From assembly GCF_030317035.1 (NCBI RefSeq), contig NZ_JASZYK010000003.1:248001-312000 (forward strand): a stretch of 64,000 bases of DNA. The letters are read 5' to 3'. Both the position numbers and the translations under genes were made by a program. The stretch is from Variovorax sp. J22G73. GTDB lineage: Bacteria; Pseudomonadota; Gammaproteobacteria; Burkholderiales; Burkholderiaceae_C. Below the pieces are notes generated by a model. The model searched no databases. It saw only the letters and a program-made list of their open reading frames with translations, and was not told where the DNA came from. Positions 9,476-17,150 of the stretch are shown one piece after another; within the stretch, counting starts at the first letter, position 1; each line of letters begins with the position of its first letter.

Positions 9476-9778
9476 GCGCGGGGGTCCGTCGGCGGGGCGA
9501 CCAAATCATATCGGCGCAGCCCCATTCGTGCTCGCGGCGGGCGAGGGCGTTGAATTTGTCGCCATGTTCACCGTCACCTCCGCCGCCACGTTCACCCGCA
9601 GTGCGTCGCAAGTGTGATGCCGCACACAGTTAGCCCGCGAAAGTGGCTGCCAACGACCAGTGCAATCCGTAGCATCCGGAACGCCTCATGGTTTCCCCCG
9701 GCCCCACCGGCGCGGGAGTGAAACGACGTACCACTCCTTGCAGGAGTTCATCGACGAGATTCATTGAAGGAGCATCGG
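9476..9778. other. 303-bp intergenic region with a small hairpin
   Basis: Lies between the divergent MFS and EAL-like genes, so it should hold both promoters, though no consensus boxes are clear. A perfect inverted repeat ACTCCT-TGC-AGGAGT sits at 9733-9747, about 30 bp before the EAL-like start. It is too close to the start to be a terminator and could be an operator or a translation-control hairpin. Confidence 0.5.
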
Positions 9779-11215
9779 ATGGTCGCCCTCTCACCACACA
9801 CGCCGTGGGCCTTGCGTGCCGCAGCGGGAAGCCGCGCGCAGGGCGAGCACGCCGAGCGAAGCCCGCGCGCCGCGCAGCCCGTTGCGCCCGGCATCGCGAG
9901 CGCGTTGCGCACCGTGCCGAACGCCATGCCACACACCCTGCCCCCGAGGGCCTGCGCCTACGTCTTCATCTCGAACCTTCCGCACCTCGCGCAGGCCTAC
10001 GGGCAAGACTTCGCATCGGCCGCCAGCCTCGAGGTGCAGCGCCGCCTGTGCGCCCACTTTCTGCGCACCGCCGCCACCGACATGGCCCGCCTGCGCGACG
10101 ACTGCTTCCTGCTGTGGGCCAACGACGCCTTCGTGTGCGGCGCGCGCGACATCCGCGAGCTGCCGCACGACGTGCGCAGCATGAGCCGCCCCATCGAGAC
10201 GCTGCTCGCCGTGCTCGGCGCCGAGCCGGTGCGCGCGAAGGGCATGGTCGCGATGGTGCAGTTGCATGCCGACTGGATCGAGGTGCGCGCGCCCGGGCAG
10301 CTCGGCACCTCGGAGATCGAGCTGGTGCTGTGGACGGCGCAGCCGTTCCCGGACTCGCGCGAGAACCGGGCCGACGGCTGGTGCCAGCGCTACCGCGCCG
10401 ACATGGACGTTGCCGTGCGCGTGAGCGAGGCGTTGCGCACCGAGGCGCTGTCCTTCGCGTGGCAGCCGGTGGTGCACACGGGCGCAAGCGCGGGGAGCAA
10501 CGCGGGCGGCAGCCCGGGCACGCTCTATCACGCGGGCCGCGTGCGCCTCGCGCCGAGCCGCAGCGAGCCGGCGCTGCTCGCGCAGGAGGTGTTCCTGCCC
10601 TGCCTGCAGCGCCTGGGCTTGGCCCGCGCGTTCGATCGCATCGCGATGCGCCAGGCCCTGGCGGAGCTGCGGCGGCAGCCTGACGCGAACGGCCGTGGGG
10701 CGGTCGGCGTGGCCATCTGCGCGCAAAGCGTCAAGCTCGACCATTGGTGGGCGTCGCTGTGCGCGGCGCTCGACGAGGAGCCCGAGCTGGCCTCGCTGCT
10801 GGTGATTGAGATCACCGGCAGCGCCATGCTGGACGACCTGGAGGCCGCGCGCGACTTCTGCGTGCAGATGCAGCTGCGCGGTTGCCGCGTCGCCGTGCGC
10901 GACATCGGCGGCGGCAACGACAACCTTGCCGCGCTGCAGTCCTGCGGGCCCGACATCGTGAAGCTGGACGCATCGCTGCTGCGCCGCGCGCGCGACGGCG
11001 CCTTCGGCGTGGAGTGCCTGCGCGGCATGCTGTCGCTGTGCGCGCATGTCGCGGCGCAGGTGGTGGTCGACGGCATCGAGCGCGAGGAAGACATGCACAT
11101 CGCCTCGCACGTGGGCGCGCGGTGGCTGCAAGGCTATGGCGTGCGCGGCGCCGACCCCGCGGTGGTGGCGGTGGCGGCGCCTGCTGCCGCGCATCCCCTG
11201 GCGGGGTGCCTGTGA
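9779..11215 (+). CDS. Degenerate EAL-domain signalling protein
   Basis: 478 residues. Residues 50-200 look like a worn-down GGDEF-type domain with no GGDEF motif. Residues 215-470 align with EAL domains, but key residues are changed: EAL becomes AGR (YHAGRVRLAP), the LEITE motif reads IEITGSAM, and the DDFGTG loop reads RDIGGGNDN. VKLD and VVVDGIE, with WLQGYG, are kept. It is therefore unlikely to hydrolyse c-di-GMP and may bind it or act by protein contact. The ATG at 9779 follows GAAGGAG with a 6-base gap. A small coupled gene follows. Confidence 0.82.
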   Translation: MVALSPHTPWALRAAAGSRAQGEHAERSPRAAQPVAPGIASALRTVPNAMPHTLPPRACAYVFISNLPHLAQAYGQDFASAASLEVQRRLCAHFLRTAATDMARLRDDCFLLWANDAFVCGARDIRELPHDVRSMSRPIETLLAVLGAEPVRAKGMVAMVQLHADWIEVRAPGQLGTSEIELVLWTAQPFPDSRENRADGWCQRYRADMDVAVRVSEALRTEALSFAWQPVVHTGASAGSNAGGSPGTLYHAGRVRLAPSRSEPALLAQEVFLPCLQRLGLARAFDRIAMRQALAELRRQPDANGRGAVGVAICAQSVKLDHWWASLCAALDEEPELASLLVIEITGSAMLDDLEAARDFCVQMQLRGCRVAVRDIGGGNDNLAALQSCGPDIVKLDASLLRRARDGAFGVECLRGMLSLCAHVAAQVVVDGIEREEDMHIASHVGARWLQGYGVRGADPAVVAVAAPAAAHPLAGCL

Positions 11216-11529
11216 GACTTGCACCCGACTTCGAATTGCGCCTCGCACGGCTGAGCAGGGACCTGACGCAGTTGCAACGCTCGGTGCAGGAACTGCTGGG
11301 CACCTTCGACCGGCCGCGGGTGGACGGGCGCAGGCGCAACCCCGCCGAATCGGTGCAGTACGCGGTGCTCGAAGCCGCGCTGCGCACGTCGGAGGCGACG
11401 CTGTCGCAGTTGCACGAAGAGGGCGGAGGTGAGGGTGAAGGCGAAGGTGACGGAGGCGATGAGCGCGCTGGCGACGTCCGCACGCGTTCCGCCCGCGCAC
11501 CGTCCAGGCCGAGGGCCTTGCGCACATGA
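11212..11529 (+). CDS. Small coupled hypothetical protein
   Basis: 105 residues, starting at a GTG that overlaps the TGA of the EAL-like gene (GTGA at 11212-11215). The first 70 residues look helical, with heptad-like LRLARLSRDLTQLQRSVQEL, and could form a coiled coil. Then follow a Gly-Glu repeat (GGGEGEGEGDGG) and a basic tail. No family was recognised. Coupling suggests it acts with the EAL-like protein. The gene could be shorter than read, but codon positions look coding to about 11430. Confidence 0.5.
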   Translation: MRLAPDFELRLARLSRDLTQLQRSVQELLGTFDRPRVDGRRRNPAESVQYAVLEAALRTSEATLSQLHEEGGGEGEGEGDGGDERAGDVRTRSARAPSRPRALRT

Positions 11530-11598
11530 GCCGCGTGCGCGTTCTCGTGCCGTGAGCCGGGTGGCGACCCGAGCGATGGCCCGGCAGGTTCTCCAGCC

Positions 11599-12381
11599 AT
11601 GTACCTGAATCCTCTTTTCGTCAACGTGTCGCAGGCCGAGCGCGTCGCGCTGGTTCGCAGCAGCGAGCTGCGCTCCTACCGGCGCAACGAAGTGGTGCTG
11701 GCCGCCGGCAGCTGGAGCGACCGCGTCTACTGCGTGGCCAGCGGGCTGCTGCGCGTGGTGGAGCACGGCAGCGGACGGCCCCAGCCCATCGACGTCACGA
11801 CCGACTTCATCCGGCAGGACGAGTTCTTCATCGGTCCGTCCCTTGCCGAGGATGCCTTCCAGGCCAGGCACACGCTCGTGGCGGCCCTGCCCTCGTCGGT
11901 GCACCTGATTCCTGTCGTGGCGCTGCGCACGCTGTGCAGCGCCTACCCCGAAGTGGCCATCGGCCTGCTCGAACTCGCGATCGCGCGAATGGCCGTCATG
12001 CGCAACCAGTTGCGGCGCATGTCGGCGTTGTCCACCGAAGACGTGGTGAGCCGCGTGCTGCACCAGCTGACCGTGCTCGCGCCGGCGAGCACCGGCGCCT
12101 TCGACAAGCGCATCTCCCAGTCGGTGATCGCCTCGTATTCGGGGCTGTCGCGCGAAGTGGTCAACAAGACCATGCGCGACATGGAGCAACGCGGGCTGGT
12201 GCGGCGCGACGACCAGGGCGTGCACGTGCCCGCCGACTTCGCGTCCACCGACTTCGGCCGCCTCCTGCCCGTCGAGAAGAACCTGGCGAGCGTCGAGCCG
12301 AACCAGGTCGACCCGGTTTTCCTGCAGGGCTTTTCGCATGCGCCGGCCGATCCATGGGGGCGAAAGCCCGAAGGCGATTGA
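11599..12381 (+). CDS. Crp/Fnr-family regulator, copy 1
   Basis: 260 residues: a cyclic-nucleotide-binding-type beta-roll (1-125), a long dimer helix (TLCSAYPEVAIGLLELAIAR) and a Crp-type HTH (SQSVIASYSGLSREVVNKTM, RDMEQRGLV). There is no N-terminal Cys cluster, so it is not an oxygen-sensing FNR. The C-terminal 40 residues after FASTDFGRLLP are extra. It begins MYLNPLF and closely matches the protein at 13034-13732 along its whole length, indicating tandem duplication. The ligand is not evident. Confidence 0.9.
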   Translation: MYLNPLFVNVSQAERVALVRSSELRSYRRNEVVLAAGSWSDRVYCVASGLLRVVEHGSGRPQPIDVTTDFIRQDEFFIGPSLAEDAFQARHTLVAALPSSVHLIPVVALRTLCSAYPEVAIGLLELAIARMAVMRNQLRRMSALSTEDVVSRVLHQLTVLAPASTGAFDKRISQSVIASYSGLSREVVNKTMRDMEQRGLVRRDDQGVHVPADFASTDFGRLLPVEKNLASVEPNQVDPVFLQGFSHAPADPWGRKPEGD

Positions 12382-12430
12382 CCGCGCGCCACGCGTTCCC
12401 CGAATTCCATTCCAGCTACCGAAGGCACCG

Positions 12431-12943
12431 ATGTCCATAGAACCCAGCAAGCCCGTTGCCGCGCGGCCTACACCCGGCGTTGCGCCATTGCGCCCGAACC
12501 TTGCAAGTGGTGCAAGTGGTGCAAGCGGTGCAAGTGCTGCAAGTGCCGCCGTGCTGTTCATCGAAACCGCCCAGCACGAGCTCGTGCACCTGATGCGCTT
12601 GATCGCCGAGGGCGACTCGGCGGCGGCAACGCGGGTCGCCTGGTGCATGGTGGAACGCGGGCGCACGGTGCTCGCGCCCCAGCGCCTGCCCGCGGCGCGC
12701 GTGGCGCCATCGACGAGCGATGGCGCCGCGGGCTACTCGCTCTCGCGGCGCGAACTCGATGTGCTGCGCATGATTTCGCAGGGCCTCAGCAACCGGCAGA
12801 TCGCCGAGGCGACGCACCGGTCGCTGCACACCGTGGATGCGCACGTGAAGAACATCTACCGCAAGCTGGCGGTCAAGTCGCGCGCTCGAGCAGTGCGCGA
12901 GGCCATGCAGAAGGGGCTGATCGACCTGGAGGCCTGCGAGTAG
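12431..12943 (+). CDS. LuxR-type HTH regulator
   Basis: 170 residues. The C-terminal 65 form a LuxR/GerE HTH: LSRRELDVLRMISQGLSNRQ, IAEATHRSLHTVDAHVKNIY, RKLAVKSRARAV. There is no recognisable receiver or autoinducer domain; the N-terminus (about 100 residues) is low-complexity, then one helical stretch (QHELVHLMRLIAEGDSAAAT). The start at 12431 follows GAAGG and lies 49 bp after the first Crp/Fnr stop. A 9-bp tandem repeat encodes Ala-Ser-Gly repeats at residues 25-40. It may be an output partner of the flanking Crp/Fnr pair. Confidence 0.85.
   Translation: MSIEPSKPVAARPTPGVAPLRPNLASGASGASGASAASAAVLFIETAQHELVHLMRLIAEGDSAAATRVAWCMVERGRTVLAPQRLPAARVAPSTSDGAAGYSLSRRELDVLRMISQGLSNRQIAEATHRSLHTVDAHVKNIYRKLAVKSRARAVREAMQKGLIDLEACE
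12502..12546. repeat. 9-bp tandem repeat within the LuxR-type gene
   Basis: Five units of TGCAAGTGG with single-base variants, in frame, encoding Ala-Ser-Gly/Ala. Same period as the repeat at 668-712 but a different sequence. Confidence 0.85.
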
Positions 12944-13033
12944 ACCTGGCGGCGGCGGCGCGCCAGCCGCTGGCGCCGGAAATCCCGGATTCGGGTGATT
13001 GCATTCCGAAGCCCGTGCTTGCACCATCGCGGC

Positions 13034-13732
13034 GTGTATCTGCATCCACTGTTTGCCCGCCTGTCGCAGGCGGAACGCTCGGCCATCGGGCGGGTTTGCG
13101 AGCGGCGTTCCTATGCCCGCAACGAGACGATCCTGGCACCGAACGACTGGACGCGTTCGTTCTATTGCGTGGAAAGCGGCCTGGTGCGCGTGGTGGTCCA
13201 GGGCCGCGACAGCGCGCAGGAAGAAGCGGGCGTTACCACCGACTTCATTCGGCGGCACGACTTCTACCTGGGCGGCTCGCTGAGCGAGCCGCAGTACCAG
13301 GCGGTGCACCGCCTGATCGCCGTGCTCCCCTGCACCCTCTACCTCGTGCCCGTGGTCGCGATGCGGGCGCTGTGCGAGCGCCACCACGACATCGCGTTGA
13401 ACCTGCTCGAAGGCGTGGCCTCGCGCATGAACGTGCTGCGCCGGCAGATACGGCGCGTGTCGTCGCTGTCGTCCGAGGAAATGGTCGGGCGCGTGCTGCA
13501 CAAGATGACGCAGATCGCCCCTGCCGGGCACGAGGTGTACGACAAGCGGGTCACGCAGGGCGTCATCGCTTCCTACGCCGGGCTGTCCCGCGAGGTCGTC
13601 AACCGCACGATGCGGGAGATGGAGCGGCGCGGTGTGTTGCTGCGCGACGCGCAGGGCGTGCACGTGCCGCAGGAGTTCGCGGGCACGGACTTCGGCGCGC
13701 CGCCATCCGTGGATGAACAGGGCCACGAATAG
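13034..13732 (+). CDS. Crp/Fnr-family regulator, copy 2
   Basis: 232 residues, paralogous to the protein at 11599-12381. Shared elements are the MYLHPLF start, TRSFYCVESGLVRVVV, VTTDFIRRHDFYLG, LSSEEMVGRVLHKMTQIAP, and the HTH QGVIASYAGLSREVVNRTMR, EMERRG. I place the start at the GTG at 13034 because it aligns with the ATG of copy 1; a GTG at 12995 would add 13 residues and has no better ribosome site. It lacks the C-terminal extension of copy 1. No Fe-S cysteine motif is present. Confidence 0.85.
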   Translation: MYLHPLFARLSQAERSAIGRVCERRSYARNETILAPNDWTRSFYCVESGLVRVVVQGRDSAQEEAGVTTDFIRRHDFYLGGSLSEPQYQAVHRLIAVLPCTLYLVPVVAMRALCERHHDIALNLLEGVASRMNVLRRQIRRVSSLSSEEMVGRVLHKMTQIAPAGHEVYDKRVTQGVIASYAGLSREVVNRTMREMERRGVLLRDAQGVHVPQEFAGTDFGAPPSVDEQGHE

Positions 13733-13792
13733 CGTGAACCGGGGAGTGCATTCGGAGTGGGCGGGCTGAAGAATCGATGCTGATGAGCGACG

Positions 13793-13832
13793 CATGGTCA
13801 CCCATGGTCCCCACGGTCATCCATGGTCATCT
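13793..13832. repeat. Short CATGGTCA-type direct repeats
   Basis: CATGGTCA, CCATGGTCC, CACGGTCAT and CCATGGTCAT follow one another upstream of the zinc-ribbon gene. Purpose unknown; they could be repeated regulator half-sites or slippage products. Confidence 0.4.
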
Positions 13833-13884
13833 TCATGCAGCACGCGGCTCCTTTCGTTGTCCCACCCATCCACACAGGCCACTC

Positions 13885-14115
13885 ATGTCTCACCTGTTCC
13901 AGGCTTGTTCATGCGGCGCGATGCACATCACCCGAATTCATCGCAGCGTGTGGATGCGCCTGTTGCCCTGGCTGCGTCTGTATCGCTGCGAGAGCTGTGG
14001 AAGGCGACAGCTTCGCAACGAACGCGCGGTGGACATTGCGCGCTCGCTGGAAACGAGCGAGGCGAGCGATGCGGCGCGCGGCCGCCACGCATCGCGGTCG
14101 CCGCCGGTCGGTTAG
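13885..14115 (+). CDS. Small zinc-ribbon-like protein
   Basis: 76 residues. Two cysteine pairs, CSC near residue 8 and CESC near residue 36, flank a Trp/Leu-rich basic stretch (VWMRLLPWLRLYRCESCGRR). Such pairs suggest a small zinc ribbon. A longer frame from 13777 exists, but its first 36 residues have no coding look and cross the short repeats. No family name can be given. It stands alone between the Crp/Fnr gene and a secreted protein gene on the other strand. Confidence 0.6.
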   Translation: MSHLFQACSCGAMHITRIHRSVWMRLLPWLRLYRCESCGRRQLRNERAVDIARSLETSEASDAARGRHASRSPPVG

Positions 14116-14144
14116 GCGGCTGCGACGCATGCGGCGCGCGGCGT

Positions 14145-14492
14145 TTACTGCGGGCTCGGCGTTTGCGCCTGGCCCGTGCCCTGTGTGTTGTTGGTCATGC
14201 CCTTCTTCGCGCTGCCGTCCGACTTGCGACCCGAACTCATCGCGCCGCCTTGCGCCTTGGTGCTGCCCGACAGGTTGCCGCCCGCGTTCGGGTTGGCCTG
14301 GGTGGCGCTGGGCGCGGTGGGGATGCCGTTCGGGTTCGTCGGCCCGGTTCCACCGGCCGAGGGCTTCTGCTGCATGGCGGCGCTGTCGGGGCTGTTCAGG
14401 CCCGGGCCGCCGCCCCCGCCTGCTTGCGCCATGGCGGAAGCAGCGCCCAGGGCGATGCAGCTTGCAAGAAATGTCGTTGTGATTCGGTTCAT
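14145..14492 (-). CDS. Small secreted Gly/Pro/Asn-rich protein
   Basis: 115 residues. A signal peptide (MNRITTTFLASCIALGAASA, then MAQA) is followed by a low-complexity mature part rich in Gly, Pro, Asn, Ser and Thr (GGNLSGSTKAQGGAMSSGRK). No cysteines remain after cleavage and no fold is evident; probably disordered and periplasmic or secreted. The ATG at 14492 with AGAGG upstream is preferred to a TTG two codons earlier. It lies beyond the terminator of the TonB receptor gene and has its own promoter region. Function unknown. Confidence 0.7.
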   Translation of the reverse strand: MNRITTTFLASCIALGAASAMAQAGGGGGPGLNSPDSAAMQQKPSAGGTGPTNPNGIPTAPSATQANPNAGGNLSGSTKAQGGAMSSGRKSDGSAKKGMTNNTQGTGQAQTPSPQ

Positions 14493-14612
14493 GGCCAAGG
14501 CCTCTGTCTGAAGTGGTTGAAGACTTCAATAGAGGGGCTCGGCCACGGCGGCCGGGTGGGGCTGTTCCGACGCTCGCTGTCAGCGAAGGCGCACCGCGCG
14601 TGACCGCGCCGT

Positions 14613-14633
14613 GAAAAACGCCTTCGCGTTTTC
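14613..14633 (-). terminator. Rho-independent terminator of the TonB receptor gene
   Basis: On the minus strand, six bases after the stop at 14639, a stem AAAACGC, loop GAAG and GCGTTTTT (14614-14632) form a stable hairpin ending in a T run. Confidence 0.75.
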
Positions 14634-14638
14634 CTGCT

Positions 14639-17029
14639 TCAGAACTTGTAGTTCATCGTCGCCATCACGTTGCGCGGCGCGCCCCATGCACCGGCGGCGT
14701 AGTAGCCGATCTGGCTGTAGTACTTCTTGTCGAAGGCGTTGTTGATGTTCACCTGCAGCGACAGGCGCGGGTTGAACTGGTAGCGCGCCATCAGGCTCAC
14801 CAGCGCGTACGCGCCCTGCTGCACGCGCTCCTTGCCGTTCGGGCCGTTGGCAATGGTGAAGTTGCTGCTCTGCCAGTTGACGCCGCCGCCCAGCGTCAGG
14901 TTGCTCCAGCCGCCCGTGAGGCGGTAGGTGCTGAACAGGCGCAGCAGCGTGCGCGGCTGGTTGGTTTCGACCGCGGCGCGCGAGGCGTCCTTGGCGGTGT
15001 AGTGCGTGAAGCCGCCGAACACGTTCCAGCCCGGCGCCAGTTCACCCGACACATCGATCTCGAAGCCGGTGCTGCGCACGCCCTGGGCGCCGTAGTAGGC
15101 CTGGTCGAGCGTGTCGGGCACCAGGTGGTCGCCGTCCATCTGCGCGAGGTTGTCCTGCTGGATGCGGAACACCGAGAGCGACGTGTTGACCTTGCCGCCG
15201 TACAGGCTGTTCTTCACGCCCACCTCGTAGCTCTTGCCTTCCACCGGGTCGAGGTAGCGGCCGCCGCGGTCGCGGTAGTCCTGCGGGTTGAAGATGCTGG
15301 TGTAGCTGGCGTACAGCGTGGTGTCCTTGCCCAGGTCGTGTGTGAGGCCCGCGTACGGCGTGAACTTGCTGTGCTTGCGCTGCGTGTCGGGCGTGGTGTT
15401 GTTCCAGTTGCTGTAGCGCCCGCCGACGATCAGGTGCGTGGCGTCGCCGAGCGAAAAGCGTCCCGCGCCGTACAGTCCCTGCTGCTTGATGGTGCCTTCG
15501 TCGAGCGTGCGCGGCGTGCCCCAGTTGGGCTCGGGGTACGCGCCGATGCCGCCGTTCAGGAACACCACCGGCGCAAGGTCTTGCGCCTGGCGGTAGTCGT
15601 ACTTGTACTTCTGCTCGCTGCCCAGCAGGCCGAAGGTCAGCTCGTGCTTGCGGCCCAGCAGCTCGAGCGGCCCGCTCAGCTGCGCGCTCACGCTGTCCTG
15701 CTCGCGGTAGCCCTGGTAGACGCTGCCGATCGCCCGCATGCCCAGTCCCGTGACCTGGTCGGGCCAGCCGATGAGGAACAGCAGTTTGGTGTCCAGCGAC
15801 TGCTTGCTGTGGGTAAGGCCCAGGTTGGCCTTCCATTCGTTGTCGAAGCGGTGCTCCAGCGTGGCGAAGGCGGTCTCGGTGCGGCTGGCCCAGTACGACC
15901 AGTCGGCGCCCGGCGTGGCCGAGCGGTTCCAGTTCGTGCGGCTGCCGTCGCTGAACCACAGCGGAAAACCGCCCCACGGCGTGCCCTTGGGGTCGTTGTC
16001 CTGGTAGTCGACGCCGACGCTCAGCCTGGTCGCGGGCGTGAGGTCGGCGTCGACCACCGCGTAGAACACCTGCTTCTTCACGTTGCTCAGGCTCACGTAG
16101 GAGGCCTTGTCCTGGTAGGCCGCCACCACGCGCCCGCGCACGCGGCCGTCGGCGGTGATGGGCGTGGACAGGTCGACCGAGCCGCGGTAGTTGTCCCACG
16201 AGCCCGCGCCCAGCGACACCTCGCCGGCGAACACCTTGCTGTCGGCGTGCTTGCGCACCAGGTTGATGGACGCCGACGGATTGCCCGCGCCCGTCAGCAG
16301 GCCGGTGGCGCCGCGCACCACCTCCACGCGGTCGTACAAGGCGGCGTCGAGCTCGGTCTCGCCGGCGTACCAGTTCGAGGTCGCGGCGGTAGGAATGCCG
16401 TCGTACTGGAAGTTGGTGATCGAGAAGCCGCGCGAAAAATACGTCATGCGGCTGCCGTCGTTCAGGCTCGACGAAATGCCGGTGGTGTTGGCCAGCACCT
16501 CGCTCAGGTTCTGCATGCGCTGGTCTTCGATGCGCTGCTGCGTGACCACGGTGACGGACTGCGGCGTTTCCTTCAAAGACAGCGACAGCCCCGTGGCCGC
16601 CGAGGTGTTGCGCGTGGTGTACGAGCCCGTGCCTTCGGTGGTGCCGCTGCGGTCGGCGTCGGCGCTCACCGTGACCGCGGCCAGCGTGGCGCCGTCGGCA
16701 ACGGAGGCGGACGGTGCCGGCTGCACCGTGACCGTGGCACCCTCGATGTGCGCCACCAGCCCGCTGCCGGCCAGCAGGCGGTTGAGCGCCTGGCGCGCCG
16801 AGAGCCGGCCCGACACCGCGGGCGCGGCGCGGCCCGCCACCAGCGCGGCCGGAAAACTCAGCTGCAGGTCGGCCTGGCGCGCCAGTTCGTTGAGCGCCTG
16901 GCCCAGCGGCTGCGCGGTGATCGACACGCTGACCACGGGTGCCGTCTGCGCGTGCGCGGCGCCGTGCATGCCGACGATGAGCAGGCCCGCCAGGGCCAGG
17001 GGGGTGAGGGTGAAATGCGGCTTGCGCAT
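14639..17029 (-). CDS. TonB-dependent siderophore receptor with STN signalling domain
   Basis: 796-residue outer-membrane receptor. Signal peptide 1-27 (LALAGLLIVGMHGAAHA); STN domain about 30-105 (VSITAQPLGQALNELARQAD, LQLSFPAALVAG), which contacts FecR; plug about 125-240 (KETPQSVTVVTQQRIEDQRM, YFSRGFSITNFQYDGIP, DRVEVVRGATGLL); then a 22-strand barrel ending MNYKF with the terminal Phe. The plug resembles FpvA/FecA-type ferric-siderophore receptors. The ATG at 17029 has GGAGA upstream and is preferred over a TTG at 17038. Third gene of a fecI-fecR-receptor cassette, so it should be induced by its own ligand. Confidence 0.95.
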   Translation of the reverse strand: MRKPHFTLTPLALAGLLIVGMHGAAHAQTAPVVSVSITAQPLGQALNELARQADLQLSFPAALVAGRAAPAVSGRLSARQALNRLLAGSGLVAHIEGATVTVQPAPSASVADGATLAAVTVSADADRSGTTEGTGSYTTRNTSAATGLSLSLKETPQSVTVVTQQRIEDQRMQNLSEVLANTTGISSSLNDGSRMTYFSRGFSITNFQYDGIPTAATSNWYAGETELDAALYDRVEVVRGATGLLTGAGNPSASINLVRKHADSKVFAGEVSLGAGSWDNYRGSVDLSTPITADGRVRGRVVAAYQDKASYVSLSNVKKQVFYAVVDADLTPATRLSVGVDYQDNDPKGTPWGGFPLWFSDGSRTNWNRSATPGADWSYWASRTETAFATLEHRFDNEWKANLGLTHSKQSLDTKLLFLIGWPDQVTGLGMRAIGSVYQGYREQDSVSAQLSGPLELLGRKHELTFGLLGSEQKYKYDYRQAQDLAPVVFLNGGIGAYPEPNWGTPRTLDEGTIKQQGLYGAGRFSLGDATHLIVGGRYSNWNNTTPDTQRKHSKFTPYAGLTHDLGKDTTLYASYTSIFNPQDYRDRGGRYLDPVEGKSYEVGVKNSLYGGKVNTSLSVFRIQQDNLAQMDGDHLVPDTLDQAYYGAQGVRSTGFEIDVSGELAPGWNVFGGFTHYTAKDASRAAVETNQPRTLLRLFSTYRLTGGWSNLTLGGGVNWQSSNFTIANGPNGKERVQQGAYALVSLMARYQFNPRLSLQVNINNAFDKKYYSQIGYYAAGAWGAPRNVMATMNYKF

Positions 17030-17150
17030 TGGGTGCAATCTCCAGAAAACAGCGGGTAAAGAATCGGGTCCTTACCTACCTAGACGCACCACCCTCTCGC
17101 TGTCCTCACGTGCTTCACGAAAATTTTCTCGTGTTTCTCTTGTGTCTCTT

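Noticed and set aside
15002..17059. A 685-codon plus-strand frame across the TonB receptor gene
   Set aside because: The minus-strand receptor has signal peptide, STN, plug and barrel; the plus-strand reading shows no domain and follows from third-position GC bias.
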